64,000 nucleotides of DNA from Novosphingobium sp. 17-62-19 (GTDB taxonomy: Bacteria; Pseudomonadota; Alphaproteobacteria; Sphingomonadales; Sphingomonadaceae), in contig NZ_NCII01000002.1 in assembly GCF_002256775.1 (NCBI RefSeq), positions 1 through 64,000 of the forward strand. Reading direction: 5' to 3'. The notes beneath the pieces were generated by a model that saw nothing but the letters and a program-made list of their open reading frames with translations, searched no databases and was not told the origin of the DNA. Shown here one piece after another: positions 51,894-60,739 of the stretch; position 1 is the first letter of the stretch, and each line of letters opens with the position of its first letter. A program made the translations under genes and the position numbers.

Positions 51894-51939
51894 GATCAGG
51901 CCTGATCGCACATCTCCAGCGTGTTTCCCCGGGGAAACA
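51894..51939. terminator. two perfect palindromes between convergent genes
   Basis: GATCAGGCCTGATC (51894-51907) and TGTTTCCCCGGGGAAACA (51922-51939) are perfect palindromes with no loop and no T tract, between the DUF3237 and metallo-hydrolase ends. They may end both transcripts or bind a protein. The function is uncertain. Confidence 0.45.
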
Positions 51940-52005
51940 TAAAGGGAACAAATTGACCCACCAGCACGGTTACATTCGCCTTGTAGCCCGCGTGGGCGTT
52001 CGCTG

Positions 52006-52989
52006 TCAGAAGCGGTCCAGGTCGTTTGCGATGGTCACGGCACCAGCGAATTCCGCCTTGATGGCTGCCACGTTTTTGCGAACGGCGTCGGCACCGCTGA
52101 GCCCTCCAGCGAAGTGGGTGACCACCACCGCCTTGACACGCGCTGCGGTTGCCAGACGGCCGACCTGCTGGGTCGTGAGGTGGTGCGCAGTGAGGTGCTC
52201 CACCATGCTGGCTTTCACGTCTGCGGGCATATGGGGATTGACCTGGGCCACGCGCGCCAGCGTGGCGTCAAGGTCGATCATCTCGCTGACCAGCAGGTCT
52301 GCGCCTTGCGCCAGCTTTTCCACGGCTTTGCTCGGCCCAGTATCACCCGTGTAGACAATCGATCGTTCCGGCATATCGAAGCGGTAGGAATACGATTTGT
52401 AGTTGCGCTCGTCCACGCTACCGGGCGCAAAGCCATAGTGGCTGTTCTGCGCCACTTTCACGGCAAAATCGTCAACCTTGATCGTCTCGCCATCGTGCAG
52501 TTCAATCACGGAAACGGTGCTCTGCGGCGGCGCCCAGACGCGGCCCGGCAATCCATATCCGGCTCTTGCCGAAGGCTGCAACGAAGCGACAATCCCGCCA
52601 ACCAGTTCGCGCGTGCCGGGCGGGCCATAGATATGCAGAACTTCGCGCGTCTCGGTTTGCAGCCGCAGTCCGATCACGGCAGAAAGGCCGCCAATATGAT
52701 CGACATGCAGATGGCTGAGGAACACCGCGCGGACGGCAGACAAGTTCAGGCCCGCCCGCGCCAGCTGCTCCACCGTGCCATCGCCCGTATCCACCAGATA
52801 GACCCGGTTTCCGCGCACGATGGCGTTTGCCGGTTGTGAACGCTGCGGATCGGGAACCGGCCCGCCCATGGTCCCCAGTGTGATGAACTGGTTCACCATG
52901 GGCTGAACGGCGGCCGCTGCTTCTGCACAGATCCCCGTCGCAGGAGCAAAAGCGATCAGCATCGCGGCGGTGCAGAGCAGGTGGCGCAT
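52006..52989 (-). CDS. metallo-beta-lactamase-fold hydrolase, exported
   Basis: A 327-residue exported enzyme (signal ending GICAEA) with the zinc motif HLHVDH, a further metal ligand in YTGDTG and a His in VVTHFAGG. The layout is like RNase Z/arylsulfatase-type members rather than class B beta-lactamases, so sulfate-ester or phosphoester cleavage is possible; I cannot be specific. AAGGA precedes ATG 52989. It follows the TonB receptor after 11 bp on the same strand, so it probably acts on the imported compound. Confidence 0.85.
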   Translation of the reverse strand: MRHLLCTAAMLIAFAPATGICAEAAAAVQPMVNQFITLGTMGGPVPDPQRSQPANAIVRGNRVYLVDTGDGTVEQLARAGLNLSAVRAVFLSHLHVDHIGGLSAVIGLRLQTETREVLHIYGPPGTRELVGGIVASLQPSARAGYGLPGRVWAPPQSTVSVIELHDGETIKVDDFAVKVAQNSHYGFAPGSVDERNYKSYSYRFDMPERSIVYTGDTGPSKAVEKLAQGADLLVSEMIDLDATLARVAQVNPHMPADVKASMVEHLTAHHLTTQQVGRLATAARVKAVVVTHFAGGLSGADAVRKNVAAIKAEFAGAVTIANDLDRF

Positions 52990-53000
52990 CTTCACATTCC

Positions 53001-55310
53001 TTAAAGGTTGAAACCAACGCGAACGCCGTATGTGCGCGGCGGACGCAGGGTTCCGATCGGGAAGTCGAGGATCGGCCGCGTACCGGCCCGGGCCAGGACT
53101 TCCTTGTCCTCGATGTTGTTGACGAATGCAGTAATCGTCCACTTGTCGTCCGGGCCTTCCAAGGTGAGGAAGGCGTCCGACATCATGTAAGCCTTCTGCC
53201 GCTCAACCTCGCGGAAGTTCGAGTTGAGGAATCGGCTGCCTTCGATGTTGGAGCGCGCACCGGCCACGAGTTCCAGATCTCCGCCCAGTTCGAACGTGTG
53301 TTCGTATCCGATATTGGCCGACCAGCGCGGCGAATTGACCGTGGGCCTGCCCGAACAGTCGATGTCATAGAAGCGGGCGTTGTTGATGCCCGGATTGGCC
53401 AGTCGTGAACCTAGCGTGGTGCATCCCGTTGCCACCGGTGCACCTGTTGGCGAAAAGTTGGCCGTTGTCAGGCTGTTGTACTTGCCGTTGAGGTACTGGA
53501 CGTTGGCGTTGAAGATGTCGTTCCGGGTGAGGGCAAAGCGCAGATCCGCTTCGGCACCAAAGATGCGCGACTTGCCGGCATTTGTGGTGAGCGATCCTTG
53601 TGCGAATATACCGTTGCCGGTGCGAACGCCGCCGACGAAAGTAACCTGCTGGTCCTTGTAGTCCCAGTAGAAGGCTTCAACGTTGAGTTGCAGGCGATTG
53701 TCGAGGAAACGGTTCTTTGCACCAACTGTGTAGGCTGTCAGCGTTTCCGGCGCGAAGACGTTGGTCGGTGGAGCCGCTACGAAGAAGCCGCCCGATTTGA
53801 AGCCGGTGGCGACATTTGCATAAAGCAGTGAAGCCGGTCCGGCATCAAGCTCCACGCCGGCCTTCCATGTGAACTTCGAAAAGCTCAATTCACCGCCAAA
53901 GGCTGCACCCAGCGGCGGTTCCACTGGACCGGGAAGCCCGCCCGATACCGACGCCGTGCGCTGTGACTTCTCTTCGTGGGTGTAGCGGCCGCCCGCAATA
54001 AGGCGGAAGGTGTCGGTCAGTGCGAACGTCAACTGACCGAACGCGGCGATGCTTTCTGTTTTCAGGCGCGGCGTGAAGCGCGTGGTTGACAGCCGACCCT
54101 GGCGAAAGAAGTTCAGCGTGTCCTGTTCCTCGTTGAAGAGGAAAGCGCCAAGGACGTAGCGAAGCTTGCCCTGACCGTTCGAAGCCAGCCGCGCTTCTAC
54201 CGACATCTGATCTGCATCATCGCGGATTTCGCCGCGGAAGCCGGGCAGGTACGTGCGGAAGTTCGCTTCCGAACGGCGCCATGCCGGGATGACGGTCAAA
54301 GTCGCAAAGCCCATGTCCCCTTCGACTTGCGCGCTCAGACCGTAGAACTTGTTGTCGAGAAAACCGTCGGACCCGGCATTTTCGATGCAGCCGCTGGCGG
54401 TAAAGCCGCCGGGGCAGAACGGAGGGGCGGGGATGCGCGATGAAAAGCCGTTGATTGCGGCAATGGCAATGGGATCGGAAATGCTGACGCGGTCATCCAG
54501 CGATGGCACCGCAAACACGCCATTGGGCAGCAGGACCGCGCCAGAACCCTTGCCGTGCTGGTTGTAGTAATCGCCTACGAAAGTGATCGACCACTGGTCG
54601 GATGGCTTGATCAGAAGCGAAGCGCGCACGGCCTCGCCCCGGTCATCATCGTAGCCATCGGAAATGTAACCGTCGCGGTCTACCACCTGACCGGCCACGC
54701 GCAGCGCTACGGTTTCGCCGACCGGCAGGTTGACCGCAAGGAAGCCCTTCTTGCTGTCATAGTTGCCATATTCGGCAAGGCCTTCGACACTGAACTTGCC
54801 CAGTTGTGGTTTGCGCGGCAGCACGTTGATCGCGCCGCCCGTGGCGTTGCGACCATAGAGCGTGCCCTGCGGCCCCTTGACCACTTCAACGCGCTCAAGA
54901 TCGTAAAACACGCCTGCCGGGGCGGTTGGGCGACCGACATAAATACCGTTGAAGTTGAAGGCGACGGCGTTTTCCGAGAAGCTGTTCTGCGAATTGGTGC
55001 CTACGCCGCGCAGAAAGAAGCTGGTGGTGCCGCCGGTCGGCTGCACGACAAGTGACGGAACGAGTTTGCCCAGATTCGACGTCTCGGTAATGCCGGACTG
55101 GATCAGCTGGTTGCCGGTGACGGCAGTAACCGCCAATGCGGCCTTTTGCAGGCTTTCCTCGCGACGTTGGGCGGTGACAACGATCTCGCCAAGGCCAACT
55201 GTGTTTTCGGATTCGGCCTGCGTTGCTTCGTTCGCTACGGTCTGGGCGATCGCTGCCTGCGGAGCCCATGCCGCACCTGCCAACAGCGCTACTGTAAAGA
55301 GACTACGCAT
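53001..55310 (-). CDS. TonB-dependent outer-membrane receptor
   Basis: A 769-residue receptor with signal peptide (ending AIAQ), TonB-box-like GEIVVTAQRR, plug (VKGPQGTLYGRNATGGAINV) and barrel ending in VGFNL. GGGGAG lies just upstream of the ATG. It is the first gene of a two-gene unit with the metallo-hydrolase. A 391-bp gap separates it from the carboxylesterase upstream, so it likely has its own promoter. Confidence 0.92.
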   Translation of the reverse strand: MRSLFTVALLAGAAWAPQAAIAQTVANEATQAESENTVGLGEIVVTAQRREESLQKAALAVTAVTGNQLIQSGITETSNLGKLVPSLVVQPTGGTTSFFLRGVGTNSQNSFSENAVAFNFNGIYVGRPTAPAGVFYDLERVEVVKGPQGTLYGRNATGGAINVLPRKPQLGKFSVEGLAEYGNYDSKKGFLAVNLPVGETVALRVAGQVVDRDGYISDGYDDDRGEAVRASLLIKPSDQWSITFVGDYYNQHGKGSGAVLLPNGVFAVPSLDDRVSISDPIAIAAINGFSSRIPAPPFCPGGFTASGCIENAGSDGFLDNKFYGLSAQVEGDMGFATLTVIPAWRRSEANFRTYLPGFRGEIRDDADQMSVEARLASNGQGKLRYVLGAFLFNEEQDTLNFFRQGRLSTTRFTPRLKTESIAAFGQLTFALTDTFRLIAGGRYTHEEKSQRTASVSGGLPGPVEPPLGAAFGGELSFSKFTWKAGVELDAGPASLLYANVATGFKSGGFFVAAPPTNVFAPETLTAYTVGAKNRFLDNRLQLNVEAFYWDYKDQQVTFVGGVRTGNGIFAQGSLTTNAGKSRIFGAEADLRFALTRNDIFNANVQYLNGKYNSLTTANFSPTGAPVATGCTTLGSRLANPGINNARFYDIDCSGRPTVNSPRWSANIGYEHTFELGGDLELVAGARSNIEGSRFLNSNFREVERQKAYMMSDAFLTLEGPDDKWTITAFVNNIEDKEVLARAGTRPILDFPIGTLRPPRTYGVRVGFNL

Positions 55311-55653
55311 TTCAACTCCCCAATTACGTTTGTGCTTTGATGGGGCGGGGAATTGGCACGTTTGGAATACCTAGTAAAATGGATGCTATGTATGCCCGAC
55401 CATGCCCAAAATTAATAATAAGCGGAAAGCACGTCTTTCAGAAAGGTTTTAGAACCAATACTTTATTTATGTTTTCTCCGGCGGGGGCAGCTGGATTGGC
55501 GCCCGAATGCAAGTGATGCCAAATGGCCGGACGATGCAGCTTCGGTGCGCCCATCAGCCGCCAACCGCAGACTTTTGGATCGGGTTATCATTGTATTTTT
55601 GTGGTCGCTATTTCGACAATTTTGTCAAAGGGATCACGAACTGAAAACGAGCA
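55311..55653. other. gene-free region upstream of TonB receptor
   Basis: No credible gene here. It is more AT-rich than its surroundings (especially 55410-55480) and must contain the receptor promoter. A short inverted repeat GACAA-TT-TTGTC at 55616-55627 resembles the arms of the palindrome at 60637-60648 and might be bound by the same regulator; this is speculative. Confidence 0.4.
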
Positions 55654-55687
55654 AAGCTGGACCCGCGATACTTCGCAAGTCCAGCTT
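55654..55687 (-). terminator. terminator after carboxylesterase
   Basis: AAGCTGGAC (55654-55662) pairs with GTCCAGCTT (55679-55687), a perfect 9-bp stem 14 bp past the esterase stop codon on the minus strand, with a T-containing tail. Confidence 0.75.
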
Positions 55688-55701
55688 CTGAAGCCCTGGC
55701 A

Positions 55702-57360
55702 TCAAGGGGTTTTGCGTGGCAATTTTGCAAGATCCGCGTCGAGTGCTTGCAGCTTTTCGTCGGTCAGCACGGTGGGCAAGTAGCCTTTGATGGCATTGAA
55801 AGTCATGCCGCGAGCCATCCCGATCTGTGGGCTGCTGACGAAGTCCGGCAAATGACGCTTGAGCACTTCATTTGCCGCTGGATCATCCAGCATCGTGCCA
55901 ATGGGCGTGACGAGGCTATGGTAATGGCCGGTAGCGCGGGCCTCGGCCACGCGCTTCTTTTCATTGTCTATTTCGGCGCCCCAAGGATCACGCTGGGCGA
56001 CAGTGCTTCCCTGTGCGGTGAATTCCATCATCTCGTCGCCTGCACGCGTGAACTGCGGCCACTGTACAAGATCAGCCCCATTCGGGTTTCCGGTCTTCAC
56101 GAAATTGACAAGGTATTTGCTCACCTGCTTGCCAACTTTGACGTCCTTTGGAGTCGTGGCGCTGCCGTACTTGATGGCCGTGTTGTCAAAGAAATAGGGG
56201 ATTTCCGCAGCGTGCTGCGCGCCGGGCTGTCCGATCGAATCCGCCACGTACGAGAAGCGATAATACCAGACAGGCACCTTTTGATCGGCAAGGTCGCCGG
56301 ATGCCTCACGTGCACCTGCGACCATAAAGCCGCTCCGACCACCGATATCGGCGCTGGTTGCACCGATGATCACCGGAACCTTGGCAAAACGTCCGGCTGC
56401 ATAGGCTTCATCCAGATCGACCAGCACTTTCCCATCGGGGAACGGACCCGTCACCGTTTCAGGACCAGGCCCCCGCGACATCATGCTCAGCCCGTCGGTA
56501 ACCTGCTCTGCCGTGAGCGCACGCAAGCTTTTCAGGGCATCGGGGGACTGCGGATCGATGCTATGGCGACGGGCGAAATTCTGCCCGATCGTCTCAACCT
56601 CGGCCAGTGACTTGGCGCCTTCGGTGCGGCCGTTGCCGCCTGACATGACGACAGCGCGCTGGAACAATTTCTGCGACAATGGTGAAGTGAGCAGGTTGTG
56701 CACCGACATGCCGCCAGCGCTTTCACCGATGATCGTCACATTTGCCGGATCGCCCCCAAAGGAAGCAATGTTGCGCTTTACCCATTCCAGCGCTGCAATC
56801 TGATCCATCGTGCCATAGTTGCCGAGACGGCCCTGATCTGGATTGCTGGCCGTCAACTGCGGCAAGGCAAAGGTACCAAACCTGCCAAGGCGATAGTTGA
56901 AGCTGACGAACATGATGCCCTCTCGCGCCAGATTGGCGCCGGCGTATGTCGGCGGTGATGCGCCACCGTTGACGAAGCCACCGCCATAGATCCACACCAT
57001 GACCGGAAGCTTGCCCTTGGCCGCGGTTGGGCGCCACACGTTTGCGTAGAGGCAATCTTCAGCAGGCGTGGTCCCCAAAGGTGCCGCATCGCCACCGAAC
57101 GGGATCTGCATACAGTCGTTGCTGTACTGCGTTGTCTCGCGAACGCCTTGCCAAGCCTTGACCGGTTGCGGCGCACGCCAGCGCAGTTCCCCCAGTGGTG
57201 GTTGCGCAAAGGGGACGCCTTTCCAACTCAGGACGCCTTCCTCCTCGCTTCCGCGAATGGTTCCACTGTCAATCTTGATCTGCGTCGATTGGGCCAAGGC
57301 GGCTCCGGGAAGGGCTACTGCTGCCGCTGCCGACAACAGAACGATCAATTTTCCGCGCAT
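55702..57360 (-). CDS. type B carboxylesterase, exported
   Basis: A 552-residue exported esterase (signal ending ALAQ). The catalytic Ser is in GESAGG (Ser214), and the oxyanion stretch is YGGGF, with Tyr in place of the more usual His. Paired Cys (SNDCMQ, AEDCLYANV) match the first disulfide of the family. The substrate is probably an ester of a bulky acid or sugar. It follows a large TonB receptor by 84 bp on the same strand and lies near a GH3 beta-glucosidase, which fits removal of ester groups from a glycoside (inference). Confidence 0.9.
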   Translation of the reverse strand: MRGKLIVLLSAAAAVALPGAALAQSTQIKIDSGTIRGSEEEGVLSWKGVPFAQPPLGELRWRAPQPVKAWQGVRETTQYSNDCMQIPFGGDAAPLGTTPAEDCLYANVWRPTAAKGKLPVMVWIYGGGFVNGGASPPTYAGANLAREGIMFVSFNYRLGRFGTFALPQLTASNPDQGRLGNYGTMDQIAALEWVKRNIASFGGDPANVTIIGESAGGMSVHNLLTSPLSQKLFQRAVVMSGGNGRTEGAKSLAEVETIGQNFARRHSIDPQSPDALKSLRALTAEQVTDGLSMMSRGPGPETVTGPFPDGKVLVDLDEAYAAGRFAKVPVIIGATSADIGGRSGFMVAGAREASGDLADQKVPVWYYRFSYVADSIGQPGAQHAAEIPYFFDNTAIKYGSATTPKDVKVGKQVSKYLVNFVKTGNPNGADLVQWPQFTRAGDEMMEFTAQGSTVAQRDPWGAEIDNEKKRVAEARATGHYHSLVTPIGTMLDDPAANEVLKRHLPDFVSSPQIGMARGMTFNAIKGYLPTVLTDEKLQALDADLAKLPRKTP

Positions 57361-57444
57361 TGTATCTATTCTCCGAATTGGCCAGCCAAGGCCCACAAGA
57401 GTTTGCAACCAGCGCCCATTCTGATGAGCGCTGGTGCCCAAACA

Positions 57445-60387
57445 TCAGAATCCTGCCGATATCTGCATGGTCACAGTGCGGCCGAACGGGTTGGAATACG
57501 CCGGATTGAACACGCCGTTGGTCGTGTAGGCCAGCCGGGGGGCCTTGTTTGTGACGTTCTGAAGATTGATCGACGCCCGGAAGCTCTTCATGAAGCTGCG
57601 ATTGCGGCCATCGAAGTTGGTGCCATAGCCAAGGTTGAGGTCGAAGGTCGTGTAGGAGTCTACGCGGACCGGATTGACGTTCTGGCCCAGGCCATTGACG
57701 GCTTGATCATTGGTGTACGAGCCGGTGTAGTTGGCAAACAGCATCGCGTTGAAATCACGATAGTTGAAGCCAATCGATCCACGACCGCGCCATTCTACCG
57801 GCGAACTGTAAAAGCCCATGCGGTCGATGAAAGGATCGCCCTGATTGACCTGCTGCTTGTTGCTCAGCAACTTGTTCACACTCGCATTGAACGAGATTGA
57901 GCCATCATCGATCACGTGGATGTAATTGATGGTTGCGTCGAGGCCGTCTTGCGTGGTGGCAGCAAGGTTCGTGTTGCGCCCATCGAGAAGCACCTCGACA
58001 GGGCACGCATCCAGAATGCCGCCACCGTAAAGAATGGTTCGTCCGGCATAGTTGGCAAGTGTGGGGTCGTAGGTTGCCGGGTTGCCATTGACGCAATTGG
58101 CCGGGTTGTTGATCGGGAAGATGAAGTCCGAATATCCAAGGTAGTCTGGATAGGTCAGCGGATTCAAAAAGGCGCCAAAGACATCTGGCCCGGCAATGCG
58201 GTTGGTGTAGCTGATGTTGTAGTAGGTGGCGGAAAGGCGCAGGCCTTTGACGGGGTCGATGTCGGCGCCGATCTGCCAGGTTGTTGCCTTTTCCGGTCCG
58301 ATGTTCGGATTTGCGCCGGTGACGTATGCTGCCAGAATCGGGCCTTGGGGGATGCGTGGATCACTGCCGAGGTAGAAGTAATTGAAGGTGCCGCCCGATG
58401 AAATTGCGCGCGGATTTACGTCGGGCAGGTTTGGCGCACGGAACGAGGTTCCCCATGAACCGCGCAAGGTCAGCGCATCGATGATTTCCCATGTTCCGCT
58501 GAACTTGGGGTTGGTCGTATTGCCGACGTCGGAGTAACTGTCATAGCGCACGGCGCCGCTTAGCGTGAGCGACTTTACCAGGGGTACGTCCATTTCAGCC
58601 GAAACAACCGGAACGTAGACTTCCGCGAAGGCTGACCAGATCGTCCGTTCGCCAAGGCTGCTGTTCTCGTCAGTGTCGAGCTGGAACTCGTTTGTGAACG
58701 GGCGGTTGGCGCCGTTGATGTTGTAGTTGAATACCTTGTTGCGCTCCCCGCCGATCGCAGCGCGGACTTTGCCGCCCGGTAGCGTGAACAGCGGCCCATC
58801 GAATTTTACCAGCAGGTCATCAATCCCGCTTCCGCTGCGCTGGATATTGTCGCCGGTGAAGCTTGCGATCTGGGCCTGCGTCAGGTTGGTCACATTGTTC
58901 AGCGGATTGATTGCGCCGATATCGATCTGGTACTGGAGCGCGGCCGGGTTGATGTTCGTGCCAAGTTGGCAATAGTTGCAGGCTTCATCGCGCCCATACG
59001 TATAATAAGCTTCGCCATGCCAGCCTGATGGCAGATCGACACGGAAGCCACCCGTCAGGTTGTAGGACTCGTTTTCGCCGGTCCAGTTGTTCAGGCCGAC
59101 GCTGTCGATCATGTTGTACTGCACCGTCAAGGCGCCGGGCGCGAGGCCGGGGATGTAATTGGGATTGGGCGTTGTGGTGGGGGTGTTGGTCACCGGGTCA
59201 TAAAGAAACGGGCGGAGTTGCACGTTGGAGATCACGCCCTGCGATGTCTCGGAGATCGTGCTGCGATTGTTGTAGCTGCCTTGGAAGAAGACCTCGATCG
59301 CATCGCCAAGCTTTTGCGTCATATAGGCGGTCACCTGATGCCGCTCCATTTCGCCGACATAGTCGTTGAGGTATGCGGAATCCAGCAGATCCGGCTGGTT
59401 GAGCAGCAAGGATCCTGCGGTCAGGCCGTTGTTTGTGCCGGTTGGCAGCCCATAATAGATGTTTGCGCCGGCGCGCGGGAGCACGGTGTTCTGCGGCGGT
59501 TGCAGCGGCCCGAACGGTCCATCTGGATCGACTGACGGCACAACGATATTGCCATTGTAACCGGCTGTGGCCGTGGTGCCGTTAAGGCGGTTGTCGACGC
59601 CACCAAAGGGACGAAGGTCCTGACGGAGATAGGCGTTCTTGCCACGCCGGAACGGGTCGCGATGGGTGTATTCGTAGCTTACCAGCACGGTGCCGCGACC
59701 AAGGCCGTTGATTTCCCAGTTTGTGCCGCCGGTGATGCTTGGGCTGACTTCAAAGCCGCCATTGTTGTTGCCGACCCGGTACGAGGTTTCGAGGCCTTCG
59801 TAGTCCTTGCGGATCACAAAATTGACCACGCCAGCCACGGCGTCGGACCCATAGACGGCCGAGGCACCGTCAGCGATGACTTCCACGCGTTCAAGCGCGG
59901 CCAGCGGAATCGCGTTTGCTTCGGTGAAAGTTTGCGAGGCACCCGTGTTGGAGATGCGGCGGCCATCGATCAAGACCAGCGTCGCAGCCTGGCCCAGACC
60001 GCGCAAGTTGATCGCGTTGCCCTGCTGGTTGTTGTTGCCGCCTTGCGTGCCGCCTTCGCGGAATTCGCCGAGGTTGCGCACTTGCGGCAGCGTGCGGACC
60101 ACGTCGGCAGCGTTGGTTTGGCCTGTCGCCAGAATAGCTTCGCGATTCAGCGTGATCGCCTCGCTGCCCACGGGTTTTACGCCGGTGATGTTGGTGCCGG
60201 TCACGACGATTTCAGCGCCCGCGTCATCGTTCACCGCCAGATCATCGGTTGGGAGAGCGACTGCCTCTTCCGAATTGATCGATGCGGCAGCCCCGCCGGT
60301 GGTCTGTGCCGAAGCGCTGGTCGCGCCGAGCATCCCTAGCGACAATGCTGCCACGCTTACGCAAATCGAAAGATTGTTCTTTTTCAT
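57445..60387 (-). CDS. large TonB-dependent outer-membrane receptor
   Basis: A 980-residue receptor of the VTGTxI type with signal peptide (ending ASAQ), TonB-box-like AEIVVTGTNITG, plug (ADGASAVYGSDAVAGVVNFV) and barrel ending in ISAGF. Such receptors in sphingomonads and Caulobacter often import carbohydrates. It is divergent from the GH3 gene across a region with a strong palindromic operator and heads the unit with the carboxylesterase. GGAGGGG precedes the ATG. Confidence 0.93.
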   Translation of the reverse strand: MKKNNLSICVSVAALSLGMLGATSASAQTTGGAAASINSEEAVALPTDDLAVNDDAGAEIVVTGTNITGVKPVGSEAITLNREAILATGQTNAADVVRTLPQVRNLGEFREGGTQGGNNNQQGNAINLRGLGQAATLVLIDGRRISNTGASQTFTEANAIPLAALERVEVIADGASAVYGSDAVAGVVNFVIRKDYEGLETSYRVGNNNGGFEVSPSITGGTNWEINGLGRGTVLVSYEYTHRDPFRRGKNAYLRQDLRPFGGVDNRLNGTTATAGYNGNIVVPSVDPDGPFGPLQPPQNTVLPRAGANIYYGLPTGTNNGLTAGSLLLNQPDLLDSAYLNDYVGEMERHQVTAYMTQKLGDAIEVFFQGSYNNRSTISETSQGVISNVQLRPFLYDPVTNTPTTTPNPNYIPGLAPGALTVQYNMIDSVGLNNWTGENESYNLTGGFRVDLPSGWHGEAYYTYGRDEACNYCQLGTNINPAALQYQIDIGAINPLNNVTNLTQAQIASFTGDNIQRSGSGIDDLLVKFDGPLFTLPGGKVRAAIGGERNKVFNYNINGANRPFTNEFQLDTDENSSLGERTIWSAFAEVYVPVVSAEMDVPLVKSLTLSGAVRYDSYSDVGNTTNPKFSGTWEIIDALTLRGSWGTSFRAPNLPDVNPRAISSGGTFNYFYLGSDPRIPQGPILAAYVTGANPNIGPEKATTWQIGADIDPVKGLRLSATYYNISYTNRIAGPDVFGAFLNPLTYPDYLGYSDFIFPINNPANCVNGNPATYDPTLANYAGRTILYGGGILDACPVEVLLDGRNTNLAATTQDGLDATINYIHVIDDGSISFNASVNKLLSNKQQVNQGDPFIDRMGFYSSPVEWRGRGSIGFNYRDFNAMLFANYTGSYTNDQAVNGLGQNVNPVRVDSYTTFDLNLGYGTNFDGRNRSFMKSFRASINLQNVTNKAPRLAYTTNGVFNPAYSNPFGRTVTMQISAGF

Positions 60388-60625
60388 GTCGCTTACCCCT
60401 CCATGGATGCCGCCAGATCGGTCGGTCTATTGTTTGCCTGACGCGATTGGCGCTGATGCAGCGCGATAGAACACTGCCAGAGCGACCCCTGATGAGCGCA
60501 AATTCAATGCGTCAGGAAATTGAATTTTGAGATTGATCCATCAGCTTTTTGTATTGACCGTGCCAAGCCCGCAGACTTGCGCCATTTTGACTTGCGTTCT
60601 GTCGATGGTCTGGAAATGACGCGGA

Positions 60626-60656
60626 GAATTCCTTTGGACAACGTTGTCAGGAATTC
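60626..60656. promoter_or_regulatory. nested palindromic operator between receptor and GH3 genes
   Basis: The perfect 12-bp palindrome GACAACGTTGTC (60637-60648) is nested inside a second inverted repeat, GAATTCC (60626-60632) and GGAATTC (60650-60656). A central AACGTT with symmetric arms is typical of LacI-family operators. It is 84 bp before the GH3 start within a 352-bp divergent gap (60388-60739) otherwise without genes. No LacI regulator is encoded in the window. Confidence 0.7.
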
Positions 60657-60739
60657 ATACGTCCCCTGAACAGACTGAAAGATTCCTTCCATCGAAACGA
60701 AGAAGTCGATCGATTCAGCACAAATAAAGAGAGGCAGAC

